Made by a program: the position numbers and the translations under genes. Shown here one piece after another: positions 34,021 through 42,935 of a DNA stretch of 64,000 bases. The notes under the pieces were generated by a model. It saw only the letters and a program-made list of their open reading frames with translations. It searched no databases and had not been told where the DNA came from. The stretch comes from Burkholderia sp. WSM2230 (GTDB taxonomy: Bacteria; Pseudomonadota; Gammaproteobacteria; Burkholderiales; Burkholderiaceae). Position 1 is the first letter of the stretch. Each line of letters begins with the position of its first letter. The DNA lies in assembly GCF_000472445.1 (NCBI RefSeq), contig NZ_AXAJ01000013.1, positions 1-64,000 of the forward strand. Direction: 5' to 3'.

Positions 34021-34503
34021 TCAGCGCTTGCGGGAGGGCTTTGGAGGCGAGGAGGCGCGGCGGAACTCTTCGATCACGTCTTCAAATTCGGAGACGTCTT
34101 CGAAGCGCCGGTACACAGAGGCAAAACGAACGTAAGCAATGGTGTCGAGCGCGCGCAACTCGTTCATCACGAGTTCGCCGAGGCGCTCACTACGCACCTC
34201 GCGCTCGCCGCTGCCGAGCAGTTGATACTCGATGCGGGCGACGGCCGCGTCGATCGCGTCTGCGGCAACCGGACGCTTGCGCAGCGCCAGTTGCATGCTC
34301 GCGACGATTTTGCGGCGGTCGAATTCCGTGCGGCTGCCATCTTTCTTGACGACCGCCGGCAACGCCAGCTCGACCCGCTCATACGTCGTGAAACGCTTGT
34401 CGCAGGCCGGGCAGCGGCGGCGCCGGCGAATCGTCGCGCCGTCTTCGGAGACACGCGAGTCGACGACCTGCGTATCGGCGTGACGGCAGAAAGGGCAATG
34501 CAT
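34021..34503 (-). CDS. nrdR: Transcriptional repressor NrdR
   Basis: Nucleotide-sensing repressor of ribonucleotide reductase genes. The 160-residue product has the zinc ribbon Cys3, Cys6, Cys31 and Cys34 (MHCPFC and RRCPACDKRF), followed by an ATP-cone domain from about residue 49 (VVKKDGSRTEFDRRKIVASM). It lies six bases after glyA on the same strand; glyA-nrdR is a common order in this family of bacteria. No NrdR boxes were recognised within the window. Confidence 0.96.
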   Translation of the reverse strand: MHCPFCRHADTQVVDSRVSEDGATIRRRRRCPACDKRFTTYERVELALPAVVKKDGSRTEFDRRKIVASMQLALRKRPVAADAIDAAVARIEYQLLGSGEREVRSERLGELVMNELRALDTIAYVRFASVYRRFEDVSEFEDVIEEFRRASSPPKPSRKR

Positions 34504-34509
34504 GGCGGC

Positions 34510-35757
34510 TTAGCGGTAAACCGGGAAACGCTGCGTCAGCTCGGCGACTTGCCCGCGCACGCGTTCGATCGTGGCGGCGTCTTCCGGGTTGTCCAGCACG
34601 TCTGCAATCAGGTTGGCCACCTGCTCGGCTTCCTTGACGCCGAAGCCGCGCGTGGTCATGGCCGGCGAGCCGAGGCGGATACCGCTCGTCACGAACGGCT
34701 TTTCCGGATCGTTCGGAATCGCGTTCTTGTTGACCGTGATATGCGCTGCGCCGAGCGCGGCTTCTGCAGCCTTGCCGGTAATCTTCTTCGCGCGCAGATC
34801 GACCAGCATCACGTGGCTCTCGGTGCGGCCGGAGACAATGCGCAGTCCGCGCTTGACGAGCGTTTCAGCGAGCACGCGAGCATTTTCCACGACCTGCTGC
34901 TGATAAGCCTTGAATTCAGGCGACAGCGCTTCCTTGAATGCCACCGCCTTGCCGGCGATCACGTGCATGAGCGGACCGCCCTGAATGCCCGGGAAGATTG
35001 CCGAATTGATCTGCTTTTCGAACTCGGCCTTCATCAGGATCACGCCGCCTCGCGGGCCGCGCAGGCTCTTATGCGTGGTGGTGGTGACGAAATCCGCATG
35101 CGGCACCGGGTTAGGATAAACGCCCGCCGCGATGAGGCCGGCGTAGTGCGCCATGTCGACCATGAAATACGCGCCGACCGACTTTGCAATCTTCGACAGA
35201 CGCTCGAAGTCAATACGCAGCGCAAATGCAGACGCGCCCGCGACGATCAGCTTCGGTTTGTGTTCCTGAGCGAGCTTTTCGGCAGCGTCGTAGTCGATGT
35301 CTTCTGCTTCGTTCAGGCCGTAGCTGACCACGTTGAACCACTTGCCGGACATGTTGACAGGCGATCCGTGAGTCAGATGGCCGCCGTGGGCGAGGCTCAT
35401 ACCCATGATGGTGTCGCCGGGCTTGAGCATCGCGAAGAACACGCCCTGGTTCGCCTGCGAGCCCGAGTTCGGCTGCACGTTGGCCGCGTCGGCGCCGAAC
35501 AGCTGCTTCACACGGTCGATCGCGAGCTGCTCGGCCACGTCGACATATTCGCAACCGCCGTAGTAGCGCTTGCCCGGATACCCTTCCGCGTATTTGTTGG
35601 TGAGCTGCGAGCCTTGCGCAGCCATCACAGCCGGGCTCGTGTAGTTTTCCGACGCGATCAGTTCGATGTGCTCTTCCTGACGCCGGTTTTCCTGCTCGAT
35701 CACCTTCCAGAGTTCAGGGTCGACGTTGGCGATGGTGCTTTGGGCTCTGTCAAACAT
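34510..35757 (-). CDS. glyA: Serine hydroxymethyltransferase
   Basis: PLP enzyme interconverting serine and glycine with transfer of a one-carbon unit to tetrahydrofolate. The 415-residue product has LIASENYTSPAVMAAQGSQL at the N-terminus, YPGKRYYGGCEYVD, and the PLP lysine in TTTHKSLRGPRGGVIL. It is the normal length for GlyA. It starts at the ATG at 35757 (MFDRAQSTIANVDPELWKVI) with ACGGAA upstream and is co-oriented with nrdR. Confidence 0.97.
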   Translation of the reverse strand: MFDRAQSTIANVDPELWKVIEQENRRQEEHIELIASENYTSPAVMAAQGSQLTNKYAEGYPGKRYYGGCEYVDVAEQLAIDRVKQLFGADAANVQPNSGSQANQGVFFAMLKPGDTIMGMSLAHGGHLTHGSPVNMSGKWFNVVSYGLNEAEDIDYDAAEKLAQEHKPKLIVAGASAFALRIDFERLSKIAKSVGAYFMVDMAHYAGLIAAGVYPNPVPHADFVTTTTHKSLRGPRGGVILMKAEFEKQINSAIFPGIQGGPLMHVIAGKAVAFKEALSPEFKAYQQQVVENARVLAETLVKRGLRIVSGRTESHVMLVDLRAKKITGKAAEAALGAAHITVNKNAIPNDPEKPFVTSGIRLGSPAMTTRGFGVKEAEQVANLIADVLDNPEDAATIERVRGQVAELTQRFPVYR

Positions 35758-36270
35758 ACGGATTCCGTTGAGTGTGTTCAGGTTGACCGGATTGTGCGCC
35801 GAATCTTGCGTAGAGGGTACGCGGCGCTGCTGGCGGCTGGGCCAGCCCTGACGTGGCGGAAGGAGAGTCGCCGCACACGCGAGGCAGGACAGCCACCGTC
35901 AGCGCAGATCAATGCGCGCGGATCACGGCTGCCCAGGCGAACGGCAAAACGGCACCCCGCGCTTCACGGTGGGTTCTTCCACCTTGAACCCGATTGGTTG
36001 GATCGGTTCTATCGCCAGTCACGCAGGGATGAGCGCGTTAGTTTATTGGAAGAGGATCGAATAGGCAACCGGCTTTGCGCCGCCACACGGGGTGCACGCA
36101 AAGAGGCGTTACACGGCTGCGAGAGCGGTGCAAAGCCGTCCCTCGCAGGCCCGCCCCGCAATGCTTGCGCGCGTCTTGCGACGCAGCTTCTCCGGCTCGT
36201 TCATCCTTGCCGCAGCGCCGCATTGGAAGTAGGCTTGGGGCCTTTCTCTTCTACTGACCAGGGAACTGCA
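35758..36270. other. Intergenic region glyA/SDR
   Basis: A 513-base divergent space that should hold the glyA and SDR promoters. I looked for a glycine riboswitch and for a small gene and could support neither. A plus-strand frame is open through the whole space, but it lacks a start signal and family character. Confidence 0.4.
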
Positions 36271-37017
36271 ATGATCGTGTTCGTCACCGGGGCGTCCGCA
36301 GGATTCGGCGCCGCCATCGCTCGTGCCTTCGTGAAGGGCGGCCACCGCGTCGTCGCCACTGCCCGCCGCAAAGACCGTCTGCACGCGCTTGCCGACGAGC
36401 TGGGCGACGCGCTTTTGCCCTACGAGCTGGACGTACGTGACCGCGCCGCCGTCGAGGCCGTGCCGGCAGCCCTGCCCGCGGAATTCGCCGCCATCGACGT
36501 GCTGGTCAACAACGCCGGCCTCGCGCTCGGCGTGGAGCCCGCGCACAAGGCGAGCCTCGACGAATGGCAGACCATGATCGAAACGAACTGCACCGGCCTC
36601 GTCCAGGTCACGCATGCGCTGTTGCCCGGCATGGTGGCGCGCAACCGCGGACATATCTTCAACCTCGGCTCGGCGGCCGGCCAGTGGCCCTACCCCGGCG
36701 GCAACGTCTACGGCGCGACCAAAGCATTCGTGCGGCAGTTCAGCCTGAACCTGCGCGCCGACCTCGCGGGCACCGCGCTGCGCGTGACCGACATCGAACC
36801 GGGCCTGTGCGGCGGCACCGAGTTCTCGAACGTGCGCTATCGCGGCGACGGCGAAAAAGCCGGCAAGGTCTACGAGAACGTGCAGCCGCTCACGGCTGAG
36901 GACATTGCCGATTCGATCTACTGGATCGCCACGCGCCCGGCACACGTCAATATCAACACGATCGAACTGATGCCGATCGCGCAATCGTTCGCCGCTTTGA
37001 CCGTGCACCGCGGCTAA
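36271..37017 (+). CDS. ydfG: Short-chain dehydrogenase (YdfG-like)
   Basis: NADP-dependent SDR of 248 residues. It has the cofactor motif VTGASAGFGAAIARAF, the NNAG motif (VLVNNAGLALGVEP), the catalytic Ser in FNLGSAAGQWPYPGG and the Tyr/Lys pair in VYGATKAFVRQFSLNLRADL. The closest type is E. coli YdfG, a 3-hydroxy acid (L-allo-threonine/serine) and malonic semialdehyde dehydrogenase, from LDVRDRAAVEAVPAALP and the C-terminal NINTIELMPIAQSFAALTV. CAGGGA precedes the ATG at 36271. Confidence 0.88.
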   Translation: MIVFVTGASAGFGAAIARAFVKGGHRVVATARRKDRLHALADELGDALLPYELDVRDRAAVEAVPAALPAEFAAIDVLVNNAGLALGVEPAHKASLDEWQTMIETNCTGLVQVTHALLPGMVARNRGHIFNLGSAAGQWPYPGGNVYGATKAFVRQFSLNLRADLAGTALRVTDIEPGLCGGTEFSNVRYRGDGEKAGKVYENVQPLTAEDIADSIYWIATRPAHVNINTIELMPIAQSFAALTVHRG

Positions 37018-37084
37018 AGCACGCCCCAGCGCGCGCACATCTTGAAACAGACCTCGCGGTGTGCGTTCCGGTAAAATGCGCCGC

Positions 37085-37555
37085 ATGAATATGACGACAA
37101 GCCAGCCCGGCACGGAAATCGGCCACACGTGGGACATCCGCGTGTATTACGAAGATACCGACGCCGGGGGCATCGTGTTTTACGCGAACTACCTGAAGTT
37201 CTTTGAACGGGCGCGCACCGAATGGCTGCGCGCCTGCGGGGTCGACCAGAACCGGCTCGCCGATGAAACGGGCGCAATCTTTATCGTCCGCAGCACGGCT
37301 GTCGACTATCGGGCGCCCGCGCGTCTCGACGACATCGTCAAAGTAGTGAGCCGCATCGAGCGTCTCGGCAAAGCATCCGTGGACTTCGCACAGGAGGCCT
37401 GGCGCGGCGGCACGCTGCTTGCTAGCGGCTCGATCCGGATCGGCTGCGTCGAGCGCACGGCGTTGCGCCCCGCCGCGATCCCGCCGCCGGTTCTCGCTGC
37501 GTTGCGGCGCGGGCCGTGCGTGAGCGGCGGCGGCGTGTCAACGAACCCAGGCTGA
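37085..37555 (+). CDS. ybgC: Tol-Pal-associated acyl-CoA thioesterase YbgC
   Basis: Hot-dog thioesterase at the head of tol-pal operons. The product of about 156 residues has the active-site block VYYEDTDAGGIVFYANYLKF (catalytic Asp) and FERARTEWLRACG. The exact start is open: ATGs lie at 37085 and 37091, and a TAAAAT element at 37072-37077 just upstream may be the -10 of the operon, giving a very short leader. It is followed by tolQ after 157 bases. Confidence 0.92.
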   Translation: MNMTTSQPGTEIGHTWDIRVYYEDTDAGGIVFYANYLKFFERARTEWLRACGVDQNRLADETGAIFIVRSTAVDYRAPARLDDIVKVVSRIERLGKASVDFAQEAWRGGTLLASGSIRIGCVERTALRPAAIPPPVLAALRRGPCVSGGGVSTNPG

Positions 37556-37712
37556 CTCCCGTTGTTACGGGGCCAGTGAACTCGCATCGATCAAGCAGCA
37601 CCAAGCATGGTTCGGCTTGCAGTACCGCCGATGCTTCCGTTTTGCTCACGGCAAGCTTCGTGTGGCCTTGCAAAGCCGGACGCCCCCTTTCGGGACGTTA
37701 AAACGAACCTTT

Positions 37713-38390
37713 ATGAACACTACACAAGATCTGTCGATCGTTTCTCTCGTACTCAATGCGAGCCTGCTGGCGCAGGCCGTCATGGCGCTCCTGCTGTTGT
37801 TGTCCCTCCTGTCGTGGACTTTCATTTTCCGCAAGTGGTTTGCGATCCGCCGCGCCCGCGCGCAAACTGAGCGTTTCGAACGCGATTTCTGGTCGGGCGG
37901 CGACCTGCAGGCGCTTTATCAAAGCGCTGCCAATAACCGTCACACCATCGGCGCGCTGGAGCGTATTTTCGAATCCGGCATGCGCGAATTTCTCAAAGGC
38001 AAGGAAAAACGGCTGAATGACCCGGGCGCGATTCTCGACGGCGCGCGCCGCGCGATGCGTGCGGCGTTCCAGCGTGAAATGGACGTGCTGGAAGCCAACC
38101 TGGCGTTTCTCGCGTCGGTGGGTTCGGTCAGCCCGTATATCGGTTTGTTCGGCACGGTGTGGGGGATCATGAATGCGTTTCGCGGGCTCGCCAACGTGCA
38201 GCAGGCCACCCTGGCGAACGTCGCGCCGGGTATTGCCGAAGCGCTGACCGCCACCGCGATCGGCCTGTTCGCCGCGATTCCCGCCGTGGTCGCATATAAC
38301 CGCTACGCGCACGACATCGACCGCCTGGCGATCCGCTTCGAGACCTTCATCGAAGAGTTCTCGAACATCTTGCAGCGCCAGGCGCACTAA
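37713..38390 (+). CDS. tolQ: Tol-Pal system protein TolQ
   Basis: Inner-membrane motor component (MotA/ExbB family) that uses the proton gradient with TolR to energise TolA during cell constriction. The 225-residue product has three membrane helices: one near the N-terminus (AVMALLLLLSLLSWTFIF) and two after the cytoplasmic loop (FLASVGSVSPYIGLFGTVWG and ALTATAIGLFAAIPAVVAYN). These last two carry the family's conserved Thr and Gly/Pro residues. The ATG at 37713 follows a weak ribosome-binding site. tolR is 10 bases downstream. Confidence 0.96.
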   Translation: MNTTQDLSIVSLVLNASLLAQAVMALLLLLSLLSWTFIFRKWFAIRRARAQTERFERDFWSGGDLQALYQSAANNRHTIGALERIFESGMREFLKGKEKRLNDPGAILDGARRAMRAAFQREMDVLEANLAFLASVGSVSPYIGLFGTVWGIMNAFRGLANVQQATLANVAPGIAEALTATAIGLFAAIPAVVAYNRYAHDIDRLAIRFETFIEEFSNILQRQAH

Positions 38391-38400
38391 GGAGTCAACG

Positions 38401-38847
38401 ATGGCAGGCTCTCGCTCCTCCAGCATGCGCGGCGGCCGCTCGCGCCGCGCGATGTCCGACATCAACGTCGTGCCGTATATCGACGTGATGCTCGTGCTGC
38501 TCGTCATCTTCATGGTGACCGCGCCGCTCGTCGCGCCGTCCATCGTCAACCTGCCGACAGTCGGCGGCGCAGCGCCGCAGCAGCAAACTCCACCTGTGAT
38601 CGTCAACATCCGCGCGGACGGCAACATGAGCGTCAAGTACAAGGACGATTCGGGCGCGCAGCAGCAGGAGGACATGACGAAAGCGGGTCTCAACGGCTTT
38701 ATCGCCGATCGCGCGCAGTCGCATCCGGATCAGCCCGTCGTGATCGCAGCCGACAAGACCGTGAAGTATGAAGCCGTGATGAATGTGATGTCGGAGCTGA
38801 AAGCTCGGGGCGTCAAACGCGTTGGATTGCTCGTCAAATCGCAATGA
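38401..38847 (+). CDS. tolR: Tol-Pal system protein TolR
   Basis: Single-span inner-membrane protein of the ExbD/TolR family, 148 residues. The helix VVPYIDVMLVLLVIFMVTAP contains the proton-path Asp, and the periplasmic domain ends ELKARGVKRVGLLVKSQ. AAGGAG lies before the ATG. It overlaps tolA by ATGA at 38844-38847. Confidence 0.96.
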   Translation: MAGSRSSSMRGGRSRRAMSDINVVPYIDVMLVLLVIFMVTAPLVAPSIVNLPTVGGAAPQQQTPPVIVNIRADGNMSVKYKDDSGAQQQEDMTKAGLNGFIADRAQSHPDQPVVIAADKTVKYEAVMNVMSELKARGVKRVGLLVKSQ

Positions 38848-39860
38848 TCCGTAAGAACACCGAATATCCGCTCCAGCCACCGCGTGAGCGCGGCACCGGG
38901 CGAGCCTTTGTGTTCGCGCTGGTGATGCATGCGCTGCTCGGGTTCTTCCTGTATCACGGCATCCAGTGGCAGAACAGCACGCCGGAAGGCGCGGAAGCCG
39001 AGTTGTGGACCGAAGTGCCGGACAGCGCGATCCCGCGCCCGGTCACGCCACCGCCCGTGCCGGTCGCGCCGGCTCCTCCGGTGCGCGACGAACAGGCCGA
39101 CATCGCGCTGCAGGAAAAGAAACGCAAGCAACAGGAAGCAGCGCGTGAGGCGCAACTCGCTGAACAGCAGCGTCAGGAAAAACTGCAGGCTCAGCAGGAA
39201 GCTGAAGCAAAGCGTCAGCAGCAACTTGCGGCGGAACAGGCTGCCCAGAAGGCCGCGGCGGCGAAACAGAAACAACTGCAACAGCAGCAGGCGGAAAAAC
39301 TCAGGCAACAGCAACTCGCCGAGCAGAAAAAGCAGCAACTGAAGGAACAGCAAGAGGAACAGCAGAAACAGGCCGAGGCGCAGAAGCAGGCCGAAGCTGA
39401 AGCGCAGAAAAAGGCGGACGCCCAGAAGGCGGCGAAGGCCAAGGCCCAGGCCGAAGCCGCGGCGCAAGCGAAGAAGCTCGACGCTGAGCGTCGTGCGCGT
39501 CTCGCGCAGATGCAAGGCATGGCAGGGCCTCCGGGCTCGACCGGCAATGGTCTCGGCAAGAGCGGCACGGGCAGCGGCTCGGGCGGCACGGCGGCATCGC
39601 CCGGTTACGCGGACAAGGTGCGTCGCGTGGTACGGCCGAACATTACGTGGGGCGGCGAAACGGAGGGTCTCGAGACCGTCATCGCGGTTCGCTGCTCGCC
39701 GACCGGCACCCTGTTGAGCGCGACCATCGCGCACAGCAGTGGCAACTCGGCCTGGGACGATGCGGCGCTGCGAGCCGTGCAGCGCTCGGACCCGATGCCT
39801 CAGGACATCGACGGAAAAACACCGGCCAGCTTCCGGATCACGTTGCGGCCGGCAGGTTGA
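38844..39860 (+). CDS. tolA: Tol-Pal system protein TolA
   Basis: Envelope-spanning protein of 338 residues linking the TolQR motor to Pal. The layout is an N-terminal membrane helix (AFVFALVMHALLGFFLYHGI), a proline-rich segment (RPVTPPPVPVAPAPPV), a long helical rod very rich in Gln, Ala, Lys and Glu (about residues 85-215), a Gly/Ser linker, and a C-terminal TonB/TolA domain (CSPTGTLLSATIAHSSGNSA and WDDAALRAVQRSDPMPQDID). It is co-translated with tolR. The rod is repetitive and could vary in length between strains. Confidence 0.95.
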   Translation: MIRKNTEYPLQPPRERGTGRAFVFALVMHALLGFFLYHGIQWQNSTPEGAEAELWTEVPDSAIPRPVTPPPVPVAPAPPVRDEQADIALQEKKRKQQEAAREAQLAEQQRQEKLQAQQEAEAKRQQQLAAEQAAQKAAAAKQKQLQQQQAEKLRQQQLAEQKKQQLKEQQEEQQKQAEAQKQAEAEAQKKADAQKAAKAKAQAEAAAQAKKLDAERRARLAQMQGMAGPPGSTGNGLGKSGTGSGSGGTAASPGYADKVRRVVRPNITWGGETEGLETVIAVRCSPTGTLLSATIAHSSGNSAWDDAALRAVQRSDPMPQDIDGKTPASFRITLRPAG

Positions 39861-39996
39861 TGGCAGCCTGACAAGTATCTTGACGGCAGACACCGCGCCC
39901 GCCCGGCGCGGCGCGCCTGGGAACGAAATAGTTGTTTTCCGGTCTGTCTGCTGTTGCGAAGCTTTAGTAAAACCGTTTTTGGGGAATCCATACAGC

Positions 39997-41289
39997 ATGA
40001 GTTTGATGACCAAGCTAGGCCTGCGGACACTTGTGGCGTCGTGCCTGATCGCCGTTGGCGGCGCCGCGAACGCGCAACTCAACGTGCTCGTCACGGGCGT
40101 CGGGTCCACCCAGTTTCCGATCGCAACGGCGAACTTCGCCAATGAAGCGAACTCGCCGCAACAGGTCAGCACCATCGTGCGTCAGGACCTGCAACGCAGC
40201 GGCAAATTCACCAATATCGACGCGGGTTCCGCGCCTGTGCCCGAAACGGCTTCGGTCGACCTCGGAAGCTGGAAGGCGAAAGGCGCGAATGCATTCGTCG
40301 CCGGCAGCGTGAACCGCCTGCCGAACGGACAGTACGAAGTGCGCTTCAAGCTGTACGACACGGTCAAGGGCGAAAGCCTCGGCGGACTCGTGCTGGTGAG
40401 CCCGGAAAGCGGTCTGCGCATGAGCGCACACAAGGTGGCCGACTACATCTACGCAAAGCTGATGGGCGGCCGCGGCGTGTTCGCCACGCGCCTGTCCTAC
40501 GTCATCAAGACCGGCAACCGTTATCAGTTGCAGATTTCGGATTCCGACGGCCAGGACGCGCACATCGCGCTCTCCAGCCCGGAGCCGATCATCTCGCCGG
40601 CCTGGTCGCCTGACGGCACCAAGGTCGCTTACGTCTCGTTCGAGAAGAAGAAGCCGATCGTCTATATTCACGATCTGCCTACGGGCCGCCGCATCGTCGT
40701 GTCGGATCAGAAGGGCAATAACAGCGCGCCGGCCTGGTCGCCTGACGGCCGCACGCTCGCCGTGGCGCTCTCGCGCACCGGCAATACGCAAATCTTTGCG
40801 GTCAATGCAGACGGCACCGGCATGCGCCGCCTCACGCAGGGCAGCTCGATCGACACTGAGCCCACCTTCTCGCCGGACGGCCAGTCAATCTATTTCACCA
40901 GCGACCGTGGCGGCCAGCCGCAGATCTACAAGATGTCGGCGCAAGGCGAAAGCGCCGGAGCGGCGCAGCGCGTTACCTTCACCGGTAGCTACAACACGAG
41001 TCCGCGCGTGAGCCCGGACGGCAAGCAGCTCGCGTATATTTCGCGCGTCGGCGGCGGCTTCAAGCTCTATATCCAGGACCTGCAAGGCGGATCCGCCACG
41101 GGCCTGACGGACACGACACATGACGAATCGCCGAGCTTCGCGGCGAACGGTCAGTACATTCTTTACGCCACTCAGGTGAACGGTCGTGGCGTATTGGCTG
41201 CGGTTTCGACCGACGGTCGCACCCGGCAGGTCCTGTCAGTGCAGGGAGGCAGCGTACGCGAGCCGTCCTGGGGCCCTTTTATGCAATAA
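39997..41289 (+). CDS. tolB: Tol-Pal system beta-propeller TolB
   Basis: Periplasmic protein of 430 residues that binds Pal. The signal peptide MSLMTKLGLRTLVASCLIAV continues GGAANA and is cleaved before QLNVLVTG. An N-terminal alpha/beta domain is followed by a six-bladed propeller with repeated WSPDGTKVAYVS, WSPDGRTLAVAL, FSPDGQSIYFTS and VSPDGKQLAYIS motifs. The gene lies 136 bases after tolA and 30 bases before pal. Confidence 0.96.
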   Translation: MSLMTKLGLRTLVASCLIAVGGAANAQLNVLVTGVGSTQFPIATANFANEANSPQQVSTIVRQDLQRSGKFTNIDAGSAPVPETASVDLGSWKAKGANAFVAGSVNRLPNGQYEVRFKLYDTVKGESLGGLVLVSPESGLRMSAHKVADYIYAKLMGGRGVFATRLSYVIKTGNRYQLQISDSDGQDAHIALSSPEPIISPAWSPDGTKVAYVSFEKKKPIVYIHDLPTGRRIVVSDQKGNNSAPAWSPDGRTLAVALSRTGNTQIFAVNADGTGMRRLTQGSSIDTEPTFSPDGQSIYFTSDRGGQPQIYKMSAQGESAGAAQRVTFTGSYNTSPRVSPDGKQLAYISRVGGGFKLYIQDLQGGSATGLTDTTHDESPSFAANGQYILYATQVNGRGVLAAVSTDGRTRQVLSVQGGSVREPSWGPFMQ

Positions 41290-41319
41290 CGTTGATGCAA
41301 TAACACAAGGAGAGTAAAA

Positions 41320-41829
41320 ATGATGTCCAAACTTCGCTTCGCATTTGCAGTCCTCATGGTCGGTGTACTGGCCGCGTGCCACTCGGGCGTCAAGCTCGAC
41401 GAAAACGCAAACAAGGGCGGCGCCGTCTCCACGCAGCCGAACCCGAACGATGTCGCGCAAGTGAACGTCGACCCGCTGAACGACCCGAACAGCCCGCTCG
41501 CGAAGCGCAGCATCTATTTCGATTTCGACAGCTACTCGGTGAAGGACGACTACCAGTCGCTGCTGCAACAACACGCGCAATATCTGAAGAGCCATCCGCA
41601 ACGTCACGTGCTGATCCAGGGCAACACCGACGAGCGCGGCACCAGCGAATACAACCTGGCGCTCGGCCAGAAGCGTGCTGAAGCCGTGCGTCGCTCGCTG
41701 TCGCTGATGGGCGTGACGGACTCGCAAATGGAAGCCGTGAGCCTCGGCAAAGAAAAGCCGCAAGCCACGGGTCATGACGAATCGTCGTGGGCACAAAACC
41801 GCCGCGCCGATCTCGTGTACCAACAGTAA
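41320..41829 (+). CDS. pal: Peptidoglycan-associated lipoprotein Pal
   Basis: Outer-membrane lipoprotein of 169 residues that tethers the outer membrane to peptidoglycan. Its lipobox is VLAAC with the lipidated Cys20. The OmpA-like domain has SIYFDFDSYSVKDDYQSLL, VLIQGNTDERGTSEYNLALG and QKRAEAVRRSL. AAGGAG lies seven bases before the ATG at 41320. It is the target of TolB and TolA encoded upstream. Confidence 0.97.
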   Translation: MMSKLRFAFAVLMVGVLAACHSGVKLDENANKGGAVSTQPNPNDVAQVNVDPLNDPNSPLAKRSIYFDFDSYSVKDDYQSLLQQHAQYLKSHPQRHVLIQGNTDERGTSEYNLALGQKRAEAVRRSLSLMGVTDSQMEAVSLGKEKPQATGHDESSWAQNRRADLVYQQ

Positions 41830-41839
41830 GTAACGGGTG

Positions 41840-42598
41840 ATGAGCCGAATGACGCATCGTTTTTCCTGGCTGCGGTTTGCCGCAGCGGCCTGTGTCGCGG
41901 GCACGGCCTTCACGGCTGTGCCCGCGCACGCCGGCATGTTCGACGACGATCAGGCCCGTCAGGCCATTCTCGATCTCCGGGCGAAGACGGACAGCCTGTC
42001 GAGCCAGTTGTCGGCGGCGCAGCGCACGATTCTCGATCAGTCCAACCGTCTCGACCAGCTGAACCAGCAGGTCGCGACGCTGCGCGGGCAGAACGAGGAC
42101 ATGGGCAATCAGCTCGCCACGCTGCAAAAACAGCAGAAGGACTACTACACCGATCTGGACACGCGCCTGAAGAAGTTCGAGCCGCAGCAACAAACGGTGG
42201 ACGGCGTTCAGGGCGAGGTCCAGCCGGGCGAAACAGATGCGTTCAACGCGGCTTCACAGCAGTTTCGCAATGGCGACTTCAAGAATGCGGCGGCGTCGTT
42301 CCGCAGCTTCATCGCCAAGTTTCCGAACAGCCCGTACCAGCCGACCGCGCAGTACTGGCTCGGCAATGCGCTGTATGCATTGCGCGATTACAAGGGCTCG
42401 ACGGCGACCTGGCAGGGTGTGGTGAAGAACTATCCGCAGCATCCGCGGGCGCCGGAAGCATTGTTGGCGATTGCCAACAATCAACTCGAGCAAGGCCAGA
42501 AGGCTGCGGCCAAGAAGACGCTCGAGCAGATCGTCGCGCAATATGGCGGCTCGACCGTCGCACAGTCGGCGCAAAGCAAGCTGTCGCAGATCAAGTAG
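41840..42598 (+). CDS. cpoB: Cell division coordinator CpoB (YbgF)
   Basis: Periplasmic protein of about 252 residues that couples Tol-Pal to PBP1B-dependent septal peptidoglycan synthesis. The signal peptide ends at about residue 31 (AVPAHA before GMFDDD). A trimerising coiled coil follows (LRAKTDSLSSQLSAAQRTIL, LNQQVATLRGQNEDMGNQLA), then C-terminal TPR repeats (AFNAASQQFRNGDFKNAAAS, AQYWLGNALYALRDYKGSTA). The start could also be the ATG at 41849. It ends the tol-pal operon; a terminator lies about 130 bases downstream. Confidence 0.93.
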   Translation: MSRMTHRFSWLRFAAAACVAGTAFTAVPAHAGMFDDDQARQAILDLRAKTDSLSSQLSAAQRTILDQSNRLDQLNQQVATLRGQNEDMGNQLATLQKQQKDYYTDLDTRLKKFEPQQQTVDGVQGEVQPGETDAFNAASQQFRNGDFKNAAASFRSFIAKFPNSPYQPTAQYWLGNALYALRDYKGSTATWQGVVKNYPQHPRAPEALLAIANNQLEQGQKAAAKKTLEQIVAQYGGSTVAQSAQSKLSQIK

Positions 42599-42729
42599 GC
42601 GGGCAGCTGTAAGTGCGGCGGCGGGTTGCGTTGGCCAGTTTGCGTTGGCCAGTTGCGTTTCAGTCGTTGGCAGTAACGCGCAGTGTCTACAGTGCAGGCA
42701 AGATAGTCACGCGCGCCTCTCGCTGAAAG

Positions 42730-42755
42730 GCCCGGGTCGCCATGCCCGGGCTTTT
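42730..42755 (+). terminator. Rho-independent terminator after tol-pal
   Basis: GCCCGGG (42730-42736) and CCCGGGC (42745-42751) form a seven-bp stem followed by TTTT. Confidence 0.75.
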
Positions 42756-42815
42756 CACTATCTGAACGGCTTCGCACTGGCGATGGTGCTGCCGTTAGCG
42801 GATACGCAGAACGGG

Positions 42816-42845
42816 TTGACAGCCCCTCGGGGCCATCGCTATAAT
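42816..42845 (+). promoter_or_regulatory. Consensus sigma-70 promoter of tRNA-Lys
   Basis: TTGACA at 42816-42821 and TATAAT at 42840-42845, both perfect hexamers, with an 18-base spacer. The tRNA begins 15 bases after the -10 element. The segment right after the -10 (TTCGCTTCTC) is not GC-rich. Confidence 0.9.
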
Positions 42846-42859
42846 TTCGCTTCTCTTTT

Positions 42860-42935
42860 GGGTCGTTAGCTCAGCTGGTAGAGCAGCGGACTTTTAATCC
42901 GTTGGTCACAGGTTCGAATCCCGTACGGCCTACCA
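42860..42935 (+). tRNA. tRNA-Lys (anticodon UUU)
   Basis: A 76-nt cloverleaf. The acceptor stem GGGTCGT pairs with ACGGCCT (with G-U pairs), the D stem is GCTC/GAGC, the anticodon loop is CTTTTAA with anticodon TTT at 42893-42895, the T loop is GTTCGAATC, and CCA is encoded. It stands alone after tol-pal with its own promoter and terminator. I saw no integrase gene or duplicated 3' end nearby, so no element is inserted here within the window. Confidence 0.98.

Noticed and set aside
35758..36270. Glycine riboswitch in front of glyA
   Set aside because: A GGAGAG string occurs, but on the plus strand. The paired conserved core is missing on the glyA strand.
33886..37017. Apparent 1043-residue protein ending in the SDR domain
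   Set aside because: Only the last 248 residues resemble a protein family. The upstream part is antisense to nrdR and glyA.
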